64,000 nt of DNA from Euzebya tangerina. GTDB lineage: Bacteria > Actinomycetota > Nitriliruptoria > Euzebyales > Euzebyaceae. Below the pieces are notes generated by a model. That model worked only from the letters and a program-made list of their open reading frames with translations. It was not told where the DNA came from and ran no database searches. The translations under genes and the position numbers were made by a program. This document shows positions 59,585-64,000 of the stretch, piece after piece (within the stretch, counting starts at the first letter, position 1; every line of letters begins with the position of its first letter). The stretch spans positions 2,170,001-2,234,000 of the forward strand of contig NZ_PPDK01000001.1 of assembly GCF_003074135.1 (NCBI RefSeq). The letters are read 5' to 3'.

Positions 59585-59986
59585 TCAGGTGGCGAAGACC
59601 TCGCGGCGGGCGATCACGCGCCGGTGGCTGCCACGAGCCACCTCGGCCTCCTCCTCCATCACCGACAGTGCGAAGTCGACCTTCCGGCCCTCCACCGCGG
59701 TCACGGTGGCGGTCGCCACCACGATCGAGCCCACCTGGCTCGCCTGGATGTGGTCCAGCTCCACCCGGACACCGACCGTGGTCATCTGCGGATCGAGCGA
59801 GCCGGCCAGCGCGGCGCAGGCCGCCTCCTCAGCCAGGGCGACGACCCGGGGGGTCGCCAGGACCTCGACGTCCCCCGACCCCAGCGCGATGGCGGTGTCG
59901 CCGGTTGCGACCGTCAGCTCGACCGAGCCGGTCGTGCCGACGAGAGCGGCGGGATCAGGGAGTGTGGTGGACGATGCGTTCGACAT
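59585..59986 (-). CDS. Hot-dog-fold thioesterase-like protein B
   Basis: 133 aa. VLATPRVVALAEEAACAALAGSLDPQMTTVGVRVELDHIQASQVGSIVVATATVTAVEGRKVDFALSVMEEEAEVARGSHRRVIA is the FlK-like hot-dog fold: a helix with Glu (catalytic position), then Thr and His strands (TTVGVRVELDH) as in fluoroacetyl-CoA thioesterase. CGAGG six bases before ATG 59986. Related to protein A 2 kb away but better conserved. Likely hydrolyses a small acyl-CoA; this is inference. Confidence 0.75.
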   Translation of the reverse strand: MSNASSTTLPDPAALVGTTGSVELTVATGDTAIALGSGDVEVLATPRVVALAEEAACAALAGSLDPQMTTVGVRVELDHIQASQVGSIVVATATVTAVEGRKVDFALSVMEEEAEVARGSHRRVIARREVFAT

Positions 59987-60181
59987 TCGGGACCTCGGTT
60001 GTGCGATCGGGTGAGCAGTCGGCTCCACCGCCCAATGCCCCAGATGGTGCGGGACATGCCAGTCGCTCGCAACCAGGCGGGTGCGGGACCGGCACGGTCG
60101 TCGCAAGCTGTCAAGCAACTCCGTGTCACTCAAGCGGCGTCGGCACCAGCTGGCGCGACTCTCCAGGACGGTGAACCAACG

Positions 60182-60937
60182 ATGTCCGGCCCCGCCGGTG
60201 TGATGTCAGTCATCCTGCTCCAGACCGCAGTCGGCGGAGCTGTGGTCCTCTGGGCAGGCGGCGTCTGGGGTGAGGTCCGTCGAGGATTCTTCCTGCTCAC
60301 CGGTGTCTTCCTCGTCCTCTGCGCGGCTGGCGCGTGGGCGCTGGTCGGCACCGGTGCCGGCGCCACGTCGACTGCGCTTGCCGCGTTCACCGGCCTGCTC
60401 GTGGTGTGGCAGGTGCTGCTGGTCATCGGCCAGCAGTCCGTGAGCCGATGGGTTGGCCTGGTCGCGGCCGCGGCCGGCGTGGTGACACTGCCGCTGTTCG
60501 CGACCCTGCGCGACGATGCCGTCATCCGAGGCCTCGCGGAACTGGCTTTGGGCGCGATCTTCCTGGGATCGGCGTTCTACGGACTCCTCCTGGGGCACTG
60601 GTATCTCGTCGAGCGCCGCCTGTCCAACAGCTTCATGGTCAACAGTGCCCGGTGGTTCGCCGGAGGGACCGTCGCCGCCGCCGTCGCCGCCGGCCTGAGT
60701 GCGATGAACCCGATTCCGGCGGACTCCACCCAGTTCTCGCCCTTCCTGCAGACCGACAACTTCACGGTCCTGCTGGCCGGCGGCCTGGTCGCGATCTGCT
60801 TCGTGATCGCCGCGTTCCTCATCAGGCTGACCAATGAGGGCGGCCGGTCGATCCAGGCTGCGACGGGCTACTTCTACCTGGCCGTCATCATGGCCTTCAG
60901 CGCGGAGTTGGCCAGCAAGTTCCGCTTCTTCGTCTAG
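60182..60937 (+). CDS. Multi-pass membrane protein, unknown
   Basis: 251 aa with about eight hydrophobic helices (MSVILLQTAVGGAVVLWAGGVWG; GFFLLTGVFLVLCAAGAWALVG; FTGLLVVWQVLLVIGQQ; ...). A central GAIFLGSAFYGLLLGHWYLVERRLSNSFMVNSARW block is the most polar and probably conserved part. No transporter motif recognised. CCAGGACGGTGA precedes ATG 60182. It is followed by the septum-formation-like gene after 81 bp. Confidence 0.65.
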   Translation: MSGPAGVMSVILLQTAVGGAVVLWAGGVWGEVRRGFFLLTGVFLVLCAAGAWALVGTGAGATSTALAAFTGLLVVWQVLLVIGQQSVSRWVGLVAAAAGVVTLPLFATLRDDAVIRGLAELALGAIFLGSAFYGLLLGHWYLVERRLSNSFMVNSARWFAGGTVAAAVAAGLSAMNPIPADSTQFSPFLQTDNFTVLLAGGLVAICFVIAAFLIRLTNEGGRSIQAATGYFYLAVIMAFSAELASKFRFFV

Positions 60938-61005
60938 GCATCCGGTGTCTGCAGTCCACCACCTCCACACCGGCGGGCCGCGGACGATGCCAGCCGGTCC
61001 AGGGC

Positions 61006-61011
61006 TACGCT
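61006..61011 (+). promoter_or_regulatory. -10 element TACGCT of the Pro-rich membrane protein gene
   Basis: TACGCT is seven bases before ATG 61019; the intervening GAGGCGG touches the ATG and is a poor ribosome site by spacing. Confidence 0.45.
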
Positions 61012-61018
61012 GAGGCGG

Positions 61019-61948
61019 ATGACGGCAGAGGATCCAGAGGTCGCCCCGACGCGTGAGCAGTCGGTCGACAACGCCGGGGACTCCGAGACGGGCAGCCCGG
61101 CGCGAGGGGTCGGAGAGGAGTTCTCGGACCAGGTGATGGGTGGGCTTGCTGGCGCGATCATCGTGATCCTGCTGGCGGCCGGGTTCGCCCTGAGCAGCGC
61201 GAACGACACCTCGGTCACCCTGGAGACCAACCCCTCCGCGCCGGGCGGCACGGCGGTCGAGTCGCCGACGGCCACCCAGCCGGCCTCACCGACGCCCGAC
61301 CCGGAGCCTCCCGTCGCAACGGAGCCCGTCCCGACATCGGAGCCCGGTGAGTTGGACCCGACGCCCACACCCGCGGAGACGCCTCTGGCCACCGAGCCCG
61401 CTCCCGACACGCCCCCGGCCCCGGAGGCCGAGCCACCCGCTCTGCCACAGGAGCCAGGCACGGACGACACTCCGCCCCCACCTCCTCCGCCACCACCCCC
61501 ACCGCCAGAACCTCCCGCCGACCCGGCACAGGACAACGGCGTGGCAGGCGACCCCGCAGCGGACACGCCACCTCCCGGCGGCGACCCGAGCCTGGTTCCG
61601 GGGACGTGCCTGGCCGCCATCGCACAGCCGGCGACGGTCGGGTCGGTGGCTCCGGGACCGTGCAGCCAGCCGCACGTCGGGGAGATCTTCGCCAGCCAGG
61701 TCCTGCCCTTCGGTGACGGCGCGACGTACCCGGGAGAGCAGTCCCTCCAGGATCAGACCCAGCTCCTCTGCCAGGGACCGGCCTTCCAGTCCTACGTCGG
61801 CATCGACTTCGCCGATACCAGCCTGCTGGTCACCCCGCTGTACCCGACGGCCGACTCCTGGAGTGGCGGCGACCGCGAGATCGCCTGTTCGCTGGGGGCC
61901 CTGGACGGGGAGCCACGCACCCAGTCCGCCCGCGACTCGGGGTTGTAG
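61019..61948 (+). CDS. Pro-rich single-pass protein with septum-formation-like domain
   Basis: 309 aa. Cytosolic tail 1-40, one transmembrane helix (about 41-60, GGLAGAIIVILLAAGFALSS), then a 120-residue Pro/Thr/Glu-rich linker including a run of about 12 prolines. The last 110 residues (VPGTCLAAIAQPATVGSVAPGPCSQPHVGEIFASQVLPFGDGATYPGEQSLQDQTQLLCQ...YVGIDF...GDREIACSL) match the actinobacterial septum-formation (PF13845-like) domain with paired cysteines and the C-x-x-PHxxEIF motif. The Pro-rich linker would cross the wall. Confidence 0.75.
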   Translation: MTAEDPEVAPTREQSVDNAGDSETGSPARGVGEEFSDQVMGGLAGAIIVILLAAGFALSSANDTSVTLETNPSAPGGTAVESPTATQPASPTPDPEPPVATEPVPTSEPGELDPTPTPAETPLATEPAPDTPPAPEAEPPALPQEPGTDDTPPPPPPPPPPPPEPPADPAQDNGVAGDPAADTPPPGGDPSLVPGTCLAAIAQPATVGSVAPGPCSQPHVGEIFASQVLPFGDGATYPGEQSLQDQTQLLCQGPAFQSYVGIDFADTSLLVTPLYPTADSWSGGDREIACSLGALDGEPRTQSARDSGL

Positions 61949-61960
61949 GGAGATTGCGGC

Positions 61961-64000
61961 CTAGACGGCCAGACTGCGGCCGATGATCTCGCACATGATC
62001 TCATCGGTGCCGCCGCCGATGGGGCCGAGCCGTGCGTCGCGCAGCCAGCGCTGCGCTGGGAACTCCGTCATGTAGCCGGCGCCGCCGTGGATCTGCACGC
62101 AGGCGTCCGTCACCTCGACGGCAAGCCGCTGGGTGAACAGCTTGGCCTTCGCCGCCACCACCGCGGCATCGCCATGACCGGCCAGCATCACGCGCAGTGC
62201 CTGCTCGGTGAGCGCGCGTCCCATCGCGATCTGGGTCGCGAAGTCCGCGAAGGTGTGTCGCCACGTCTGGAAGCTGCCGATCGGGCGGCCGAAGGCGTGC
62301 CGCTGCCGTCCGTAGGCCATGGCCCCCTCCAACGCGATCTCCGCCGCCGCGGTCGCCCCGAGCGACATCATCACGCGCTCCCAGGCGAAGTTCTGCATGA
62401 CGGCGTAGAAGCCGGCACCCACCTCGCCCAGCCGGTGGCTGTCGGGCACGCGGACGTCGGAGAAGCTCAGCTCACCGGTGTGGGAGGTGTGCCAGCCCAA
62501 CATGGACAGGCGGCGGCGCTCGAAGCCCGGCGTGTCGGCCTCGACCACGAACAGCGTCTTGCCGCCGTGGCCGGCAGCGGGATCCGTCGTCGCCAAGACC
62601 ACGACGTAGTCACACCAGGATCCGTTGGTGATGTAGGTCTTGGCGCCGTTGATCACCCAGTCGTCGCCGTCCGGGACAGCACGGGTTGTGGTGGCGGCCA
62701 CGTCCGACCCGGCGTCCGGCTCCGTGATCCCGAGCGCACCGATGACGGTTCCCGCGATGGAGGGGACCAGCCAGCGGTGCTTCTGCTCCTCCGAGCCGGC
62801 GCGGGCGACGTAGAGGGCGGCCAGGTCGCTGTGGGAGCCGAGATCCGCCGCCAATCCGCCGGCACCGGCCCGCGCCAGCTCCTCGACCCACACCGACTGT
62901 GCGACGAAGTCCGGACCGGACCCGCCGTACGCCTCGTCGAACTTGAGGCCGAAGAACCCGGCCTGGCCGACCTCGGCGAACAGCGAGCGGGGGAAGTCCC
63001 GGCGCTGCTCCCACTCCTCGACGTGGGGGCTGATCCGCTCGGCGACGAACCGACGAGCGGTCCCACGGAGGGCGTCGTGCTCGGCGGTGTACAGCGGCTG
63101 CAGCCCGCCTCCGTGCTCGTCGGACCCGGCTGCGGTTGCCCCTGGCCGGTGGAAGCGGTCGGGGTCGCGCCGACCGTTGCGATCGGGCGTGCCCAAGCGC
63201 GGCAGGGTCGGGGTTGCCTCGAGCATCTTCCCGATGATCTCGAGTTGGACCTCATCCGCCCCACCGCCGATCCGCGGGAGTCGCATGTCGCGCCAGAGGC
63301 GGGGAATGCCCGACTCCTCGGCGTATCCGAACCCGCCGAACAGCTGCATGACCTCATCGGCCACCCAGTGGGCGAGCCTCGCGCCGGCGAGCTTCACCTG
63401 GGCCACGAGCAGGGTCGGGTACTCACCGCGGTTCCAGGCGTCGGCCGCCACGTACAGCATCCGCTTGTACGCCTCGATCCGCGTGGCCACGTGGGCGAGC
63501 CGATGGCGTTGGACCTGGAACGACGCGATGGGCCGGCCGAACGCGTGGCGCTCGCGCCCGTACGCCAGCGCCCGCTCCAGCAGGTCCTGCGCCGTCCCGA
63601 GGGCCTGGAACCCGCTGATCAGCCGCTCGCCCTGCAGCTGCCACATGATCTGCTCGAAGCCCTTGCCCTCCTCGCCCAGCAGCGCATGGGGACCGAGCGG
63701 GACGTCCACCATGGACAACTCGGCGGTGTCGGAGGAGCGCATTCCGAGCTTGTCCAGCTTCTTCGCGACGCTGAACCCCGGCAGGTCGGTGTCGACCAGC
63801 ATGAGGGAGAGCCCTGCGTGCTCCCCGGGCTCACCGCTGGTCCGGACGACCATGGTGATGAAGTCAGCTCGTGTCCCGTTGGTGATGTAGGTCTTGGCGC
63901 CGTTGAGCACCCACCCGTCGCCGTGCCGCACGGCGCGGGTTCGCACACCGGCGACGTCGGAACCGGCCTCGGGCTCGGAGATGCCGATGGCGGCGATCTT
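61961..64000 (-). CDS. Fused double acyl-CoA dehydrogenase (5' end beyond window)
   Basis: At least 679 codons. Two complete acyl-CoA dehydrogenase units in one frame. Unit 1 (cut at the window edge): IGISEPEAGSDVAGV, NGAKTYITNGTRADF, ERHAFGRPIASFQVQ and FGGFGYAEESGIPRLWRDMRLPRIGGGADE. A linker of about 40 residues rich in Arg/Gly/Asp follows (near 63090-63205). Unit 2: LYTAEHDALRGTARRFVAERI, ALGITEPDAGSDVA, RHAFGRPIGSFQTWRHTF and IHGGAGYMTEFPAQRWLRDARLGPIGGGTDE. Both units keep the Glu at the catalytic position and the FAD-site text, so both may be active. Fused dehydrogenases such as mycobacterial FadE34 act on steroid side chains; the substrate here is unknown. Confidence 0.9.
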   Translation of the reverse strand, partial: KIAAIGISEPEAGSDVAGVRTRAVRHGDGWVLNGAKTYITNGTRADFITMVVRTSGEPGEHAGLSLMLVDTDLPGFSVAKKLDKLGMRSSDTAELSMVDVPLGPHALLGEEGKGFEQIMWQLQGERLISGFQALGTAQDLLERALAYGRERHAFGRPIASFQVQRHRLAHVATRIEAYKRMLYVAADAWNRGEYPTLLVAQVKLAGARLAHWVADEVMQLFGGFGYAEESGIPRLWRDMRLPRIGGGADEVQLEIIGKMLEATPTLPRLGTPDRNGRRDPDRFHRPGATAAGSDEHGGGLQPLYTAEHDALRGTARRFVAERISPHVEEWEQRRDFPRSLFAEVGQAGFFGLKFDEAYGGSGPDFVAQSVWVEELARAGAGGLAADLGSHSDLAALYVARAGSEEQKHRWLVPSIAGTVIGALGITEPDAGSDVAATTTRAVPDGDDWVINGAKTYITNGSWCDYVVVLATTDPAAGHGGKTLFVVEADTPGFERRRLSMLGWHTSHTGELSFSDVRVPDSHRLGEVGAGFYAVMQNFAWERVMMSLGATAAAEIALEGAMAYGRQRHAFGRPIGSFQTWRHTFADFATQIAMGRALTEQALRVMLAGHGDAAVVAAKAKLFTQRLAVEVTDACVQIHGGAGYMTEFPAQRWLRDARLGPIGGGTDEIMCEIIGRSLAV

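Overview
The window is a strongly GC-rich actinobacterial chromosome segment with no plasmid, phage or insertion-sequence signature. It carries WhiB1, SigR/RsrA, PdtaS, a SigF/RsbW pair, a mycothiol-type DinB-fold enzyme, an LLM/F420-type oxidoreductase and an Rv3235-family protein, all actinobacterial hallmarks. Three secreted proteins end in cell-wall-binding repeat 2 (cwb2) modules. That combination suggests a deep-branching Actinomycetota lineage such as Nitriliruptoria/Euzebya; this lineage call is an inference. Several gene neighbourhoods match, from memory, Mycobacterium tuberculosis order: Rv2690c-ceoB-ceoC with Rv2694c; sigH-rshA-pdtaS-whiB1; lhr-nei.

Layout. 1-3.8 kb: KimA-like potassium importer (partial) divergent from two TrkA-type regulators, then an OB-fold protein. 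4.0-10.8 kb: ribosome hibernation factor, LuxR-type response regulator, DUF4190 membrane protein, aldose epimerase, LLM oxidoreductase and SecA. 10.9-15.7 kb: a 20-bp tandem repeat, three consecutive APH-fold kinases and a DUF222/HNH protein. 15.8-23.2 kb: two large cwb2 surface proteins flanking a methyltransferase and a mycothiol-dependent-type enzyme. 23.3-25.8 kb: membrane protein, Rv3235-family and Nudix operon. 25.9-33.6 kb: stress-regulation hub (sigR, a 33-codon repeat ORF, rsrA, a stand-alone sigma region 4 protein, a cwb2 amidase, pdtaS, whiB1) interrupted by metY. 33.8-36.9 kb: sulfite oxidase-like enzyme, SsuD-type monooxygenase and aldo/keto reductase, a coherent desulfonation operon. 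37-42.7 kb: Gfo/Idh/MocA oxidoreductase convergent with a sugar ABC importer lacking its ATPase. 42.8-47.2 kb: lipid kinase, class A PBP, SigF and its anti-sigma factor. 47.3-55.7 kb: Lhr helicase, Nei glycosylase, two FKBP proteins (three FKBP domains), YqgE, tRNA-Arg and a damaged tRNA copy. 55.7-64 kb: PaaX-like regulator, lipoprotein, two hot-dog proteins, cupin, leucyl aminopeptidase, two membrane proteins and a fused double acyl-CoA dehydrogenase cut by the window end.

Two themes cross the window. Many genes lack a Shine-Dalgarno sequence and instead have a TANNNT hexamer 6-9 nt before the start codon, the pattern of leaderless transcription. Short direct repeats sit at gene borders (10.9, 26.6, 30.1 and 55.5 kb). 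No intergenic gap exceeds about 270 bases; the largest plain one is 13864-14132, in which I see nothing beyond ordinary spacer. All functional calls are from reading translations and motifs; no database search was run.
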